A model generated the notes under the pieces. It ran no database searches. It was given only the letters and a program-made list of their open reading frames with translations, and was not told the origin of the DNA. Both the position numbers and the translations under genes were made by a program. From Candidatus Merdisoma merdipullorum (GTDB lineage: Bacteria > Bacillota > Clostridia > Lachnospirales > Lachnospiraceae), in contig DVLE01000046.1 in assembly GCA_018715645.1 (NCBI GenBank), forward strand, positions 1 through 64,000: a stretch of DNA of 64,000 bases, read 5' to 3'. Below, one piece after another: positions 46,406 to 55,945 of this stretch; the stretch's first letter is position 1, and every line of letters begins with the position of its first letter.

Positions 46406-46917
46406 AATTTGCAGGTGCATGTCTGATTATGGTCTCGGCAGCCGGGATCGGTGTGAGCTTCAGCGCGGATCTTAGGCGCCGCTGTCAGGAGCTTCGCATA
46501 CTGAAGCAGCTTGTGTATATGCTTCGGGGGGAGATTAAATATACGAAGACGCCGCTGCCGGAGGCCTTTTACCATATCTCTGTCAGGCTGCCGGAACCTT
46601 TCGGTTCTTTTCTGTCCAGGGTGGCGGAGGAACTTGCAAAGGCGGAGGGCAGAACTTTTGGGGAGCTGTGGCGGGAGCAGATCAGGGAAACTCTGCATTC
46701 CTCGCGGTTAAACCGCATGGATAAGGAGCAGCTTGCGACGCTGGGAGAGGTGCTGGGATATTTGGATGTGGAAATGCAGCTTGCGGCGATTGATCTTTAC
46801 ATAGAGCAGCTTGAGGAAGGTATCAGGGAGGCGGAAAACAGCATGGGGACGAAGCAAAAGTTATATCAGAGCCTTGGAGTTGCGGGAGGGATCTTTCTTG
46901 TAATTTTATTGATTTGA
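46399..46917 (+). CDS. spoIIIAB: Stage III sporulation protein AB
   Basis: A 172-residue protein with an N-terminal helix, a long helical middle (RRRCQELRILKQLVYMLRGEIKYTKTPLPEAF, typical of SpoIIIAB) and a C-terminal membrane helix. It resembles type II secretion GspF-like parts. The start is a TTG at 46399 overlapping spoIIIAA by 7 nt. Confidence 0.92.
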   Translation: MLKFAGACLIMVSAAGIGVSFSADLRRRCQELRILKQLVYMLRGEIKYTKTPLPEAFYHISVRLPEPFGSFLSRVAEELAKAEGRTFGELWREQIRETLHSSRLNRMDKEQLATLGEVLGYLDVEMQLAAIDLYIEQLEEGIREAENSMGTKQKLYQSLGVAGGIFLVILLI

Positions 46918-46961
46918 ACGGCTCCAGGATAACGGAACCATTCCATTGACAGGGAGGAAGC

Positions 46962-47156
46962 ATGAGCGTCAATCTCATTTTTAAAATTGCGGCAGTGGGG
47001 ATCCTGGTCTCCGTGCTGAGCCAGGTATTAAAGCACAGCGGGAGAGAGGAGCAGGCGTTTTTGACAAGCCTGGCGGGACTGATGCTGGTTCTGTTCTGGA
47101 TTCTGCCCTATATTTTTGAATTATTTGATTCCATGAGGCGGCTTTTTACGTTGTAG
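46962..47156 (+). CDS. spoIIIAC: Stage III sporulation protein AC
   Basis: A 64-residue protein with two membrane helices (ILVSVLSQVLKHSGREEQAF, then LMLVLFWILPYIFELF), the usual size and sequence for SpoIIIAC. GGGAGG precedes the ATG. Confidence 0.94.
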   Translation: MSVNLIFKIAAVGILVSVLSQVLKHSGREEQAFLTSLAGLMLVLFWILPYIFELFDSMRRLFTL

Positions 47157-47171
47157 AAAGGGGGCAGTCTT

Positions 47172-47555
47172 ATGCTGCAGGCGGCCGTGATCGGGATTGC
47201 CGGCGTGCTTCTGGCGCTTCAGATTAAGCATACGAAGCCGGAGTACGCCGTATATTTAAGTGTGGCGACAGGGGTATTTCTGCTTCTCCTGGCGGCGCAG
47301 AGGCTGGAAATCGTGGTGGAAAGCGTGAGGCTGATTCAGAACTCTATCTCCATTCAGTCCTCCTATATTCAGGTGCTGCTCAAGATCATAGGGATCACCT
47401 ATATCTCGGAATTTGCATCCGACATCTGCCGTGACGCCGGGTATTCCACGATAGCCGGACAAATTGGAATTTTCGCAAAGCTTTCCATTCTTGCGATCAG
47501 CATGCCGATTGTGACGGCGCTTCTGGATACGATTCACAGCTTTCTGGGCGGATGA
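47172..47555 (+). CDS. spoIIIAD: Stage III sporulation protein AD
   Basis: A 127-residue polytopic membrane protein with the conserved LLKIIGITYISEFASDICRDAG segment and SKLSILAISMPIV-like C-terminal helix. It overlaps spoIIIAE by 4 nt. Confidence 0.95.
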   Translation: MLQAAVIGIAGVLLALQIKHTKPEYAVYLSVATGVFLLLLAAQRLEIVVESVRLIQNSISIQSSYIQVLLKIIGITYISEFASDICRDAGYSTIAGQIGIFAKLSILAISMPIVTALLDTIHSFLGG

Positions 47556-48793
47556 GGGCGATAGAAATGAAAGGAAGGGGAGGCAGAAGAGGAAGCTTAG
47601 GAATTTTTCTTGCGGAATTTCTTACAAGCGTCATGCTTGCGGCAGGGCTGTTCCTTCTGATACCGGAAAGAGTCCAGGCGGCGGAAACACCTTCTTCTGA
47701 CTATGAGAGCGAAAGAAACGATACCGGCGAGACGCAGGGGGTGGATACTTCCCTGGTAGAGGACCTGGATTTTTCTGAGGTTCAGCAGACGGTGGACGAG
47801 ATCCTGGAAGGTGATTTTCAGTTTAAGAGTACGGTACTGGATCTGATTACGGGAAAGCAGCCCTTTACGCTGGAGAGCTTCCTGGAGACGTTGATTCATC
47901 AGGCAGGGAACAACTGGGAGACAGAAAAGAGGATTCTGCTTTCTATCCTGGTGCTTGGAATAGCGGCCTCTCTCTTTTCCAATTTTACGATGATTTTTCA
48001 AAGCCAGCAGATCGCAGAGGTGAGCTTTGAGATTACCTATATGCTGCTGTTTCTGATTCTGCTTCAGGTGTTTTCAGGAGCCATGGAGCTGGCTGACAGC
48101 GCGATCACCTCGCTTCGGCAGTTTATGAATGCTTTGCTTCCGGCCTATTGCCTGTCGGTGACCATGGCAGCAGGAGCAACGACGGCCATAGTCTTTTATC
48201 AGTTTCTGCTGGGTCTTATCTATGTACTGGAATGGCTGATTCAGGAAGGACTTCTGGGGCTGATCCATGTGCATGTGATTCTGGTTTTTATCAATCACCT
48301 GACGAAGGAAGAATATCTTTCCCAGATGGCGGAGCTTTTGGAAAGGGCTGCAGGCTGGGTGCTGAAATCCATACTTGCTGTGGTGATAGGGTTTAACACG
48401 ATACAGGGCATCCTAAGCCCCGTAATTGACAGCCTGAAGAATACGGCTTTCAGCCGTGTGGCCCAGATGATTCCGGGAATCGGAAACATCGCCGGCTCCG
48501 TTACGGATGTACTTCTGGGCTCTGCGATTCTGATAAAAAACGGAATCGGAGCGGCGGCCTTGATTGTTATGATTCTGTTGTGTATGGCGCCGCTTTTAAA
48601 GCTGGGAATCCTGGTGGTGATTTTGAAGCTGGCGGCCGCGCTGATTCAGCCGGTCAGCGATAAAAGGATGACGGGCTGTGTGGCGGGTGTAGGAGATGGA
48701 ATAAAACTTTTGTTCCGCGCCGTATTTACAGTAGCGGTACTTTTTGTGATTACGATCGTCGTGGTGACGGTATCCGTACGGAGCATCGTGTGA
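47552..48793 (+). CDS. spoIIIAE: Stage III sporulation protein AE
   Basis: A 413-residue multi-pass membrane protein with an N-terminal signal peptide (cleavage near VQAAE, residue 44 or so), an acidic linker and about eight helices. Motifs include LPAYCLSVTMAAGATTAIVFYQ and IQPVSDKRMTGCVAGVGDGIKLL, typical of SpoIIIAE. It is the largest channel component. ATGA overlap with spoIIIAD. Confidence 0.95.
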   Translation: MRAIEMKGRGGRRGSLGIFLAEFLTSVMLAAGLFLLIPERVQAAETPSSDYESERNDTGETQGVDTSLVEDLDFSEVQQTVDEILEGDFQFKSTVLDLITGKQPFTLESFLETLIHQAGNNWETEKRILLSILVLGIAASLFSNFTMIFQSQQIAEVSFEITYMLLFLILLQVFSGAMELADSAITSLRQFMNALLPAYCLSVTMAAGATTAIVFYQFLLGLIYVLEWLIQEGLLGLIHVHVILVFINHLTKEEYLSQMAELLERAAGWVLKSILAVVIGFNTIQGILSPVIDSLKNTAFSRVAQMIPGIGNIAGSVTDVLLGSAILIKNGIGAAALIVMILLCMAPLLKLGILVVILKLAAALIQPVSDKRMTGCVAGVGDGIKLLFRAVFTVAVLFVITIVVVTVSVRSIV

Positions 48794-48816
48794 TGGCCGC
48801 AGGCAGGGAGGAAGGG

Positions 48817-49242
48817 ATGAAGGAGCTTTTATACGGTTGGATCCGGGACATTGCCTTTTACACACTGCTTATGGAGGTGGTACTCCATGTGCTACCTGAG
48901 CAGGGACAGAGAAAATATCTCCAGTTTTTTATGGGGATTGTGCTGATCATTCTTGTGATTTCTCCGGCTCTTTCCGCGGCGGGGCTGGACCGGAAGCTGG
49001 ATGAGACCTATGTGCGCCAGACCTATGATCAGGAGCTTCAGGAATTTTGGCAGAGGCAGCAGGAGATAGAGGAGGGGTACGAGAGGCGGCTGGAGGAAAG
49101 GGTAGAGGAGGCCGCAGACGAGCTGGAGGCTCTGGAAGAAGACCAGGATGGGACGGGCAGCGGACAGGAAACGGAGGAATCAGAAAATGATATGGAAATT
49201 CCTGAAATCAGAATCGAACTCGGAGAACCCGAAGAAACTTAA
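48817..49242 (+). CDS. spoIIIAF: Stage III sporulation protein AF
   Basis: About 141 residues from ATG 48817 behind GGGAGGAAGGG; earlier GTG/ATG starts at 48790 and 48793 are weaker. Two N-terminal helices (IAFYTLLMEVVLHVLP, FFMGIVLIILVISPAL) are followed by a long charged coiled coil ending in an acidic tail. Confidence 0.92.
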   Translation: MKELLYGWIRDIAFYTLLMEVVLHVLPEQGQRKYLQFFMGIVLIILVISPALSAAGLDRKLDETYVRQTYDQELQEFWQRQQEIEEGYERRLEERVEEAADELEALEEDQDGTGSGQETEESENDMEIPEIRIELGEPEET

Positions 49243-49810
49243 AGGGCTGAAAAAAGATCAGCTGGTAATTCTTCTGCTTTTTGGGATCCTGCTGGTGGTC
49301 ATAGCGATTCCCACATCTTCCGGGGAGGAGACTAAGGAGGGCGCGGGCGGAGAAGCCGACAGCATACAGACAGCGGAGACCTCCGTATCAAAGGAAGACA
49401 AAGAGACTTATGAGCAGCGGCAGGAGAGAAGGCTTGAGGAAACTCTCCGGCTGGTGGAAGGTGTGGGAGAAGTGGAGGTGATGATTACGCTGGAAGCCGG
49501 AAGCGAGCTGGTCGTGGAAAAGGATCAGCCGACGACGAGTCAGACCGTGGAGGAGACGGATTCCGATGGGGGAACCCGCAGCACGACGGAGGAGAACTGG
49601 TCTGAATCCACAGTGTACAGCGAGGGACAGGACGGAAGCCGTTCCCCCTACGTCATCAAGGAACTGGAGCCGAAGGTACAGGGGGTGATTGTGATCGCGG
49701 AGGGCGGCGGAAACGCGGCTGTAAAACAGGACATTTTGGAGGCTGTGCAGGCATTATTTCCGGTAGAGGCACATAAAATTAAAATAATGAAGATGGAGGG
49801 TTCAAAGTGA
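49187..49810 (+). CDS. spoIIIAG: Stage III sporulation protein AG
   Basis: About 207 residues from ATG 49187 (GGAGG 9 nt upstream), overlapping spoIIIAF by 56 nt. One helix (QLVILLLFGILLVVIAIP) anchors an external ring-building domain. The segment RRLEETLRLVEGVGEVEVMITLE and the later VQGVIVIAEGGGNAAVKQDI match the ring-forming region of SpoIIIAG. Confidence 0.93.
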   Translation: MIWKFLKSESNSENPKKLKGLKKDQLVILLLFGILLVVIAIPTSSGEETKEGAGGEADSIQTAETSVSKEDKETYEQRQERRLEETLRLVEGVGEVEVMITLEAGSELVVEKDQPTTSQTVEETDSDGGTRSTTEENWSESTVYSEGQDGSRSPYVIKELEPKVQGVIVIAEGGGNAAVKQDILEAVQALFPVEAHKIKIMKMEGSK

Positions 49811-50580
49811 AAAACATATTTAAGAAAAACCAGATGATCATTACCGCCTTGGCGATTATGATTGCAGTGGCCGGGTACTTAAATTATTCCGGGAGCAAGC
49901 TGGACTCCGCAAAAGTCACGACGGATGCGGACGCCTCATCGGCGGAGGACGCGGAAGCTTCGGCAGACATCTCGGCAGAGGACATTTACGCACAGACCGG
50001 ACTGGAGGAGCTGCAGTTCGCGGACGGGGACATTTTAAGCCTTGATCAGGACGCGGAGGACCTGGAAGCAGCCGACGCGGAGACAGCAAATACGGAGACG
50101 GCCGACGCGGAGACGCAGGGGACAGAGACAGCCGACGCGGAAGCTGACGGTACAGATGTGGCGGATGTGGATGAAAACGAGGAGCCTGGGGAAGCAGTTC
50201 TTGCCAACAGCTCCACAGCAGGCGTGGGCGTAGCTGCGGAAGCGAAGCTTACCAGGGAGCAGCTTCGCTCAAAGAATAAGGAGACGCTTCTGGAGGTTAT
50301 CAACAATACGAATATTTCCGACGCTCAGAAGCAGGAGGCCATAGACAGCATGGTGGAACTGACGGACATCGCGGAGCGGGAGGCTGCGGCAGAGATTTTG
50401 CTGGAAGCCAAGGGATTTGAAGATGTGGTGGTCAGCATTACGGATGATCAGGCCGATGTGATTGTGAATATGACGGAGGTGGATGAGGCAGGACGCGCCC
50501 AGATCGAAGACATTGTAAAGAGAAAGACCGGAATTTCCGGTGAGAACATTATCATTACGCCTGTGGCTGCGCAGGAATAG
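49807..50580 (+). CDS. spoIIIAH: Stage III sporulation protein AH with expanded acidic linker
   Basis: A 257-residue protein (GTG start overlapping spoIIIAG) with an N-terminal helix and a C-terminal YscJ/FliF-like ring domain that pairs with SpoIIQ (QEAIDSMVELTDIAEREAAAEILLEAKGFEDVVVSI). Between them lies a low-complexity acidic stretch of about 110 residues with repeats of ADAET/TADAE. That linker is long for the family. Confidence 0.92.
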   Translation: MKNIFKKNQMIITALAIMIAVAGYLNYSGSKLDSAKVTTDADASSAEDAEASADISAEDIYAQTGLEELQFADGDILSLDQDAEDLEAADAETANTETADAETQGTETADAEADGTDVADVDENEEPGEAVLANSSTAGVGVAAEAKLTREQLRSKNKETLLEVINNTNISDAQKQEAIDSMVELTDIAEREAAAEILLEAKGFEDVVVSITDDQADVIVNMTEVDEAGRAQIEDIVKRKTGISGENIIITPVAAQE

Positions 50581-50596
50581 CTTTCGGAATTATCGT

Positions 50597-50625
50597 TTGA
50601 CGAATCTGTAAAAGTCCGGTATGAT
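50597..50625 (+). promoter_or_regulatory. aroC promoter
   Basis: TTGACG (50597-50602), 17 nt, TATGAT (50620-50625), shortly after the spoIIIAH stop. Confidence 0.7.
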
Positions 50626-50652
50626 AAACACAGGAAAAATCCGTTTCTGGGT

Positions 50653-50682
50653 ATAAGCGGCTCCGTTTCCGGAGCCGCTTAT
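50653..50682 (+). promoter_or_regulatory. 13-bp leader hairpin before aroC
   Basis: ATAAGCGGCTCCG, TTTC loop, perfect complement. It has no T tract and lies between the aroC promoter and start. It may be a leader stem, or serve as the spoIIIA operon 3' end. Confidence 0.65.
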
Positions 50683-50721
50683 GTATGAGAAGAACAGATG
50701 AAGAGAAAAGAGGAATTGGAC

Positions 50722-51822
50722 ATGGCAGGTTCGATATTTGGAAAACAGTTCTGCATCTCTACCTGGGGAGAGTCCCATGGAAAGGGTATCGGCGTCGTCA
50801 TCGACGGCTGTCCGGCAGGACTGTCGTTATGCGAAGAAGACATACAGAAATATCTGGACAGGAGGCGTCCCGGACAGTCGCAGTATACGACCAGCCGGAA
50901 TGAGGGCGACAGGGCTGAGATCCTCTCAGGAATCTTTGAGGGGAAAACGACGGGAACGCCCATTTCCATACTTGTGGCGAATACCTCCCAGCGTTCCCAG
51001 GATTACAGCGAGATCGCTTCCTATTACCGGCCGGGACACGCAGACTATACCTTTGACGAGAAGTATGGGTTCCGGGACTACCGTGGCGGCGGCCGTTCCT
51101 CAGGAAGAGAGACCATTGGCCGTGTGGCGGCGGGAGCCGTGGCAGCGAAGCTGCTCTCGGAGATTGGCGTGACGGTATGCGCCTATACGCGTTCCATCGG
51201 CCCGGCGGTGATCGATTATGACCGTTTCGATGAGCATGAGATTCGCAGAAATCCATTCTATATGCCGGATTCCCAGGCGGCGGAGCAGGCCGCTATCTAT
51301 CTGAAGGAATGTATGAGAGAGAAGGATTCGGTGGGAGGCGTCGTAGAGTGCGTAGCAAAGGGACTGCCTGCTGGTCTGGGAGATCCCTGCTTTGATAAAT
51401 TGGACGCGAATCTGGCCAAAGCAATCCTGTCTGTGGGAGCAGTCAAGGGCTTTGAGATAGGTTCAGGTTTTGGCGCGGCGGTCCTTCGGGGAAGTCAGAA
51501 CAACGATCCCTTTGTAAACAGAGGAAACGGTGTGGAAAAAGAGCGCAACCATGCGGGCGGGACGCTGGGCGGAATCAGCGATGGAAGTCCGCTGGTGCTG
51601 CGGGCGGCTATCAAGCCCACGTCCTCCATCGCGGCGAAGCAGCATACCGTAAATAAAAATGGCGAAAACATAGAAATCAGCGTGCACGGCCGTCACGATC
51701 CTGTGATTGTGCCAAGGGCCGTGGTAGTCATAGAGGCTATGACGGCGCTTGTGCTGGCGGACGCGTTGCTTTGCGGAATGAGCGCAAGGCTGGATTATGT
51801 ACAGAAGATATGGGGGAAATGA
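50722..51822 (+). CDS. aroC: Chorismate synthase
   Basis: Last enzyme of the shikimate pathway, converting EPSP to chorismate with reduced FMN. It has about 366 residues from ATG 50722 (MAGSIFGKQF), 8 nt after AGAGG; the track start 50698 is weaker. Family motifs are TWGESHGKGIGVVIDGCPAG, GRPGQSQYTTSRNE-like RRRPGQSQYTTSRNEGD, DYRGGGRSSGRET and GGTLGGISDGSPLVLRAAIKPT. No other aro genes are nearby. Confidence 0.96.
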   Translation: MAGSIFGKQFCISTWGESHGKGIGVVIDGCPAGLSLCEEDIQKYLDRRRPGQSQYTTSRNEGDRAEILSGIFEGKTTGTPISILVANTSQRSQDYSEIASYYRPGHADYTFDEKYGFRDYRGGGRSSGRETIGRVAAGAVAAKLLSEIGVTVCAYTRSIGPAVIDYDRFDEHEIRRNPFYMPDSQAAEQAAIYLKECMREKDSVGGVVECVAKGLPAGLGDPCFDKLDANLAKAILSVGAVKGFEIGSGFGAAVLRGSQNNDPFVNRGNGVEKERNHAGGTLGGISDGSPLVLRAAIKPTSSIAAKQHTVNKNGENIEISVHGRHDPVIVPRAVVVIEAMTALVLADALLCGMSARLDYVQKIWGK

Positions 51823-51824
51823 AT

Positions 51825-52763
51825 ATGGGACTGAAATACGTGATTGCAGGCTCCGGCGCCACAGGCGGGAGCATCGGAGCGTTTCTGGCTGCCGATGGCC
51901 AGGATGTAACCTTTCTTGCGCGGGGCGCGCAGCTTGAGGCTCTGAGAGAAAAAGGCATCTCCGTGAAACATTCGGCAAAGGGAGATTTTACGGTCTGCCC
52001 GGTGAAAGCTTCGACCATGGACGAGTATCAGGAGGGGCCGGACGTGATCTTCGTCTGCGTAAAAAATTATTCTCTGGAGGATGTCATTGCGCTTGCAAAA
52101 CGGGTGGGTTCGCCGGAGACGGTGGCGATCCCGATTCTGAATATCTATGGAACCGGAGAGAGGATGCAAAAAGAACTGCCGCAGATGACGGTGACGGACG
52201 GCTGTATCTATATTCCCGCCCATGTGTCGGCGCCTGGCGAGATTACCCTGGGCGGAGATATTTTCCGCGTGGTGTACGGGCTGCGTCCCGGTCAGGAGCC
52301 TGGCGAGATTCCGCTGCGGAAGCTTTCCCAGGTAAAGCAGGATCTGGATCATGCGGGTATCAGCGGCGAGTATTCGGACAATATCCGGCGGGATACCTTT
52401 AAAAAGTTTATGTATACCAGCCCTATGGCGGCCGCAGGCGAGTATTTTCATGCCCTGTCCGGAGATTTCCAGCAGGAAGGAGAGCCAAGAGAGACCTTTA
52501 TCGCCATGGACAAGGAGCTTTTGCGTCTCTCTGAGGCCATGGGCCTTGGAGTTCCCAAAGACATGGTAGAAGTAAATCTGAAGATTCTGGCCGGCTTAAG
52601 CCCGGAGGCCGGAACTTCCATGCAGCGTGATATTGCGAAGGGCGGAAAGTCCGAGATAGCCGGACTTGTCTATGCGGTGGAGGATATGGCTGCGGCTTAT
52701 CATGTGGATATGCCGGTCTATCATAAGGTGATTGAAGGACTGAAGGCGAGAGGATTAAAGTAA
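51825..52763 (+). CDS. panE: 2-dehydropantoate 2-reductase (ketopantoate reductase family)
   Basis: NADPH-dependent reductase of pantothenate synthesis, ApbA/PanE family. It has about 313 residues from ATG 51825, 2 nt after aroC. The nucleotide-binding motif is YVIAGSGATGGSIGAFLAADG, then VTFLARG. The catalytic lysine region is FKKFMYTSPMAAAGEYF, and the C-terminal helical domain ends in the usual YAVEDMAAAYHVDMPVYHKV. Paralogues in this family can reduce other keto-acids, so the panE name is tentative. Confidence 0.8.
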   Translation: MGLKYVIAGSGATGGSIGAFLAADGQDVTFLARGAQLEALREKGISVKHSAKGDFTVCPVKASTMDEYQEGPDVIFVCVKNYSLEDVIALAKRVGSPETVAIPILNIYGTGERMQKELPQMTVTDGCIYIPAHVSAPGEITLGGDIFRVVYGLRPGQEPGEIPLRKLSQVKQDLDHAGISGEYSDNIRRDTFKKFMYTSPMAAAGEYFHALSGDFQQEGEPRETFIAMDKELLRLSEAMGLGVPKDMVEVNLKILAGLSPEAGTSMQRDIAKGGKSEIAGLVYAVEDMAAAYHVDMPVYHKVIEGLKARGLK

Positions 52764-53894
52764 ATGTACCGGATATTGAAACGAGATGGAAATGCAAAGC
52801 GCGCGGAATTTACGACCGTGCATGGAACCGTACAGACGCCGGTGTTCATGAATGTGGGAACAGCGGCTGCGATCAAGGGAGCCGTGGCGACCTCCGATTT
52901 GGAGCAGATCGGAACGCAGATAGAACTTTCCAATACCTATCATCTGCACGTGCGTCCCGGAGACAAGATCGTCAAAAAACTGGGAGGCCTTCATAAATTT
53001 ATGTCCTGGGACAAGCCGATTTTGACGGATTCCGGCGGATTTCAGGTATTTTCTTTAGCCTCCCTGCGCAAAATTAAGGAAGAAGGAGTATACTTCAACT
53101 CCCATGTGGATGGGCGGAAGATTTTTATGGGGCCTGAGGAGAGTATGCAGATTCAGTCCAATCTGGCCTCTACTATTGCCATGGCTTTTGACGAGTGCGC
53201 TCCGGCTCTGGCAGAGCGGGATTATGTGGAGCGCTCTGTGGCCAGAACCACACGCTGGCTCGTCCGCTGCAAGGCGGAGATGAAGCGTCTGAATGCCTTG
53301 CCCGACACGATCAATCCGCACCAGCTCCTGTTTGGCATCAATCAGGGAGCAGTGTATGAAGACATCCGGATCGAACACGCAAAGCAGATTTCAGAACTCG
53401 ATCTGGATGGCTATGCCATCGGAGGCCTGGCGGTGGGAGAAAGCCACGAGCAGATGTATCAGATCATCGAGGCAGTGGTTCCCTATCTCCCTGCGGACAA
53501 GCCTACTTATCTCATGGGCGTGGGAACGCCGGCCAACATTCTGGAGGCTGTGGACCGGGGCGTAGACTTCTTTGACTGCGTGTATCCCAGCAGAAACGGA
53601 CGTCACGGACATCTGTATACAAATTACGGAAAAATCAATCTATTCAACGCAAAGTACGAGCTGGATGAGCGCCCCATTGAGGAGGGCTGCCAGTGTCCGG
53701 CCTGCCGCCGTTACAGCAGGGCTTATATCCGGCATCTTCTGAAGGCGAAGGAGATGCTCGGCATGCGGCTTTGCGTGCTGCACAATTTATATTTCTACAA
53801 TACCATGATGACGGAGATTCGGGAAGCCATCGACCAGGGACGGTATCAGGCTTACAAAAAAGAAAAGCTGGATAAAATGCGGACTGGCTCTTGA
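52764..53894 (+). CDS. tgt: tRNA-guanine (queuine) transglycosylase
   Basis: Exchanges guanine 34 for preQ1 in tRNAs with GUN anticodons. It has 376 residues starting directly after the panE stop. Active-site motifs are SDTGGFQVFSL-like TDSGGFQVFSLASLRKI, and the nucleophile Asp region VDRGVDFFDCVYPSRNGRHG. Zinc ligands are CQCPACRRYSRAYIRHL and a later His in LHNLYFY. Followed by yajC, a conserved neighbour. Confidence 0.97.
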   Translation: MYRILKRDGNAKRAEFTTVHGTVQTPVFMNVGTAAAIKGAVATSDLEQIGTQIELSNTYHLHVRPGDKIVKKLGGLHKFMSWDKPILTDSGGFQVFSLASLRKIKEEGVYFNSHVDGRKIFMGPEESMQIQSNLASTIAMAFDECAPALAERDYVERSVARTTRWLVRCKAEMKRLNALPDTINPHQLLFGINQGAVYEDIRIEHAKQISELDLDGYAIGGLAVGESHEQMYQIIEAVVPYLPADKPTYLMGVGTPANILEAVDRGVDFFDCVYPSRNGRHGHLYTNYGKINLFNAKYELDERPIEEGCQCPACRRYSRAYIRHLLKAKEMLGMRLCVLHNLYFYNTMMTEIREAIDQGRYQAYKKEKLDKMRTGS

Positions 53895-53920
53895 CCGGAG
53901 ATCTGTAGATATGCTACTAT
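53891..53920 (+). promoter_or_regulatory. yajC promoter
   Basis: TTGACC (53891-53896), 18 nt, TACTAT (53915-53920) with an extended TG at 53912-53913. The -35 overlaps the tgt stop codon. A 7-bp hairpin (TCTGCCA with TGGCAGA) lies in the leader. Confidence 0.65.
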
Positions 53921-54031
53921 AACAATAGTGCGTCCTGGCATTTGGAACTTCTGCCAGCTGGGGAACTATATGGCAGAAATGTGATTTTATTGGAAATGGC
54001 GGACGGCAGTTTTATTCTAGGAGGAAAGAAC

Positions 54032-54331
54032 ATGAATTTACTTGCATCAGGCGGCAGCGGAGGATGGGAGATCATCATCCTTTATGTAGTAGTCATTGGA
54101 GCGTTTATGTATTTTGCGGCTATTCGTCCGCAGAAGAAGGAGCAGAAGCGTGTGAACGCCATGCTTTCTACGATGGAGGTAGGCGACGTAGTGGTAACCA
54201 CAAGCGGATTCTACGGGGTCCTGATTGATATTACCGAAGACGATGTGATCGTCGAGTTCGGAAGCAACCGGAACTGCAGAATCCCCATGAAGAAATCAGC
54301 GATTGCAGAGGTGGAGAAGAGCAATGAGTAA
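54032..54331 (+). CDS. yajC: Preprotein translocase subunit YajC
   Basis: A 99-residue single-span membrane protein of the Sec accessory complex. The start at 54032 follows AGGAGG; the track start at 53942 adds a spurious leader. The helix is [29 protein letters not shown], followed by [20 protein letters not shown], the typical YajC fold. It overlaps gpmI by 8 nt. Confidence 0.94.
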   Translation: MNLLASGGSGGWEIIILYVVVIGAFMYFAAIRPQKKEQKRVNAMLSTMEVGDVVVTTSGFYGVLIDITEDDVIVEFGSNRNCRIPMKKSAIAEVEKSNE

Positions 54332-55865
54332 GAAACCGACAGTACTAATGATTCTGGACGGCTATGGTCTCAATGAGAATCCGGAGGGCAACGCTATCGC
54401 TATGGCGGCTACGCCGGTCATGGATCAGCTTATGAAGGAGTATCCTTTCGTACAGGGAAATGCGAGTGGTCTGGCTGTGGGACTTCCTGACGGACAGATG
54501 GGAAATTCCGAGGTAGGCCATATGAATATGGGAGCGGGGCGTATCGTATATCAGGAGCTTACCCGCATCACCAAAGAGATTGAAGACGGAGACTTTTTTG
54601 AAAATGAGGCTCTTGTAGCGGCTGTGGAGAATGCGAAGGCAAAAGATTCTGCCCTTCATATGTTCGGCCTCGTGTCCGACGGAGGCGTGCACAGCCACAA
54701 TACGCATATCTATGGACTTCTGGAGCTGGCGAAGCGTCACGGACTTAAAAAGGTCTATGTACACTGCTTCCTGGACGGCCGCGACACGCCGCCCACATCC
54801 GGAAAGGACTATGTGCAGGAGCTTACCGATAAGATGAAAGAGCTGGGCGTCGGAGAAGTGGCGTCCGTTATGGGACGTTACTACGCGATGGACCGCGACA
54901 ACCGCTGGGATCGTGTGGAGCTGGCCTACAAGGCGCTGACCAAGGGAGAGGGCGTCGAGGCTACAGATGGCGTGAGCGCCATCGCAGCTTCTTACGAGAA
55001 GGATGTCAATGATGAGTTTGTGGTGCCGGCAGTCGTGATGAAAGATGGAAAGCCTCTGGCGACGATCCAGGATGGCGACTCCGTTATCTTCTTCAACTTC
55101 CGTCCGGACCGTGCAAGAGAGATTTCCAGAGCCTTCTGCTGCGATGAGTTTACAGGCTTCCCGCGGGAGAAGAAGCTTGATCTGACTTACGTATGCTTTA
55201 CCGAGTACGATCCGACGATCCCGAACAAGCTGGTGGCCTTCCATAAAGTAGAGCTTCACAATACGTTCGGCGAATATCTGGCCGCCCACAATCTGACACA
55301 GGTTCGTCTGGCTGAGACAGAGAAGTACGCGCATGTAACCTTCTTCTTTAACGGCGGCGTGGAGGAACCGAACAAGGGCGAGGATCGTATCCTTGTGAAG
55401 TCCCCGAAGGTGGCGACCTACGACTTGCAGCCGGAGATGAGCGCGCCGGAAGTGTGCGACAAGCTGGTGGAGGCGATTAAGTCTGACAAGTATGATGTGA
55501 TCATCATCAATTTTGCGAATCCCGACATGGTAGGCCATACGGGTGTGATTCCTGCGGCGGTGAAGGCCATTGAGACTGTGGACAGCTGCGTGGGACGCGC
55601 TGTGAAGGCTCTGAAGGAAGTGGACGGCCAGATGTTTATCTGCGCGGACCATGGCAATGCAGAGATGATGATTGACTATAAGACAGGCGAGCCCTGGACG
55701 GCTCATACCACCAATCCGGTTCCCTTTATCCTGGTAAATGCAGATCCGGCTTACGGTTTGAGAGAGGGCGGCTGCCTGGCAGATATTATCCCGACGCTGA
55801 TTGAGCTGATGGGAATGGAGCAGCCGAAGGAAATGACAGGAAAATCTCTCCTGGTGAGAAAGTAG
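54324..55865 (+). CDS. gpmI: 2,3-bisphosphoglycerate-independent phosphoglycerate mutase
   Basis: Glycolytic enzyme interconverting 3- and 2-phosphoglycerate using two Mn2+ ions. It has 513 residues from ATG 54324. The metal site starts at LMILDGYG, the phosphoserine is in [15 protein letters not shown], and later metal ligands lie in MVGHTG and [10 protein letters not shown]. Dependence on Mn2+ gives a loose link to the mntP system nearby. Confidence 0.97.
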   Translation: MSKKPTVLMILDGYGLNENPEGNAIAMAATPVMDQLMKEYPFVQGNASGLAVGLPDGQMGNSEVGHMNMGAGRIVYQELTRITKEIEDGDFFENEALVAAVENAKAKDSALHMFGLVSDGGVHSHNTHIYGLLELAKRHGLKKVYVHCFLDGRDTPPTSGKDYVQELTDKMKELGVGEVASVMGRYYAMDRDNRWDRVELAYKALTKGEGVEATDGVSAIAASYEKDVNDEFVVPAVVMKDGKPLATIQDGDSVIFFNFRPDRAREISRAFCCDEFTGFPREKKLDLTYVCFTEYDPTIPNKLVAFHKVELHNTFGEYLAAHNLTQVRLAETEKYAHVTFFFNGGVEEPNKGEDRILVKSPKVATYDLQPEMSAPEVCDKLVEAIKSDKYDVIIINFANPDMVGHTGVIPAAVKAIETVDSCVGRAVKALKEVDGQMFICADHGNAEMMIDYKTGEPWTAHTTNPVPFILVNADPAYGLREGGCLADIIPTLIELMGMEQPKEMTGKSLLVRK

Positions 55866-55887
55866 GAAACTTTTTCAGGGAACGGAC

Positions 55888-55916
55888 TTGATCCGGGAGA
55901 AAACCTGTGGTAGAAT
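55888..55916 (+). promoter_or_regulatory. secG promoter
   Basis: TTGATC (55888-55893), 17 nt, TAGAAT (55911-55916) with an extended TG at 55908-55909. It is a strong match 30 nt before secG. Confidence 0.75.
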
Positions 55917-55945
55917 AACCCTGTTTGACCGTAGGAGGTGTAATC

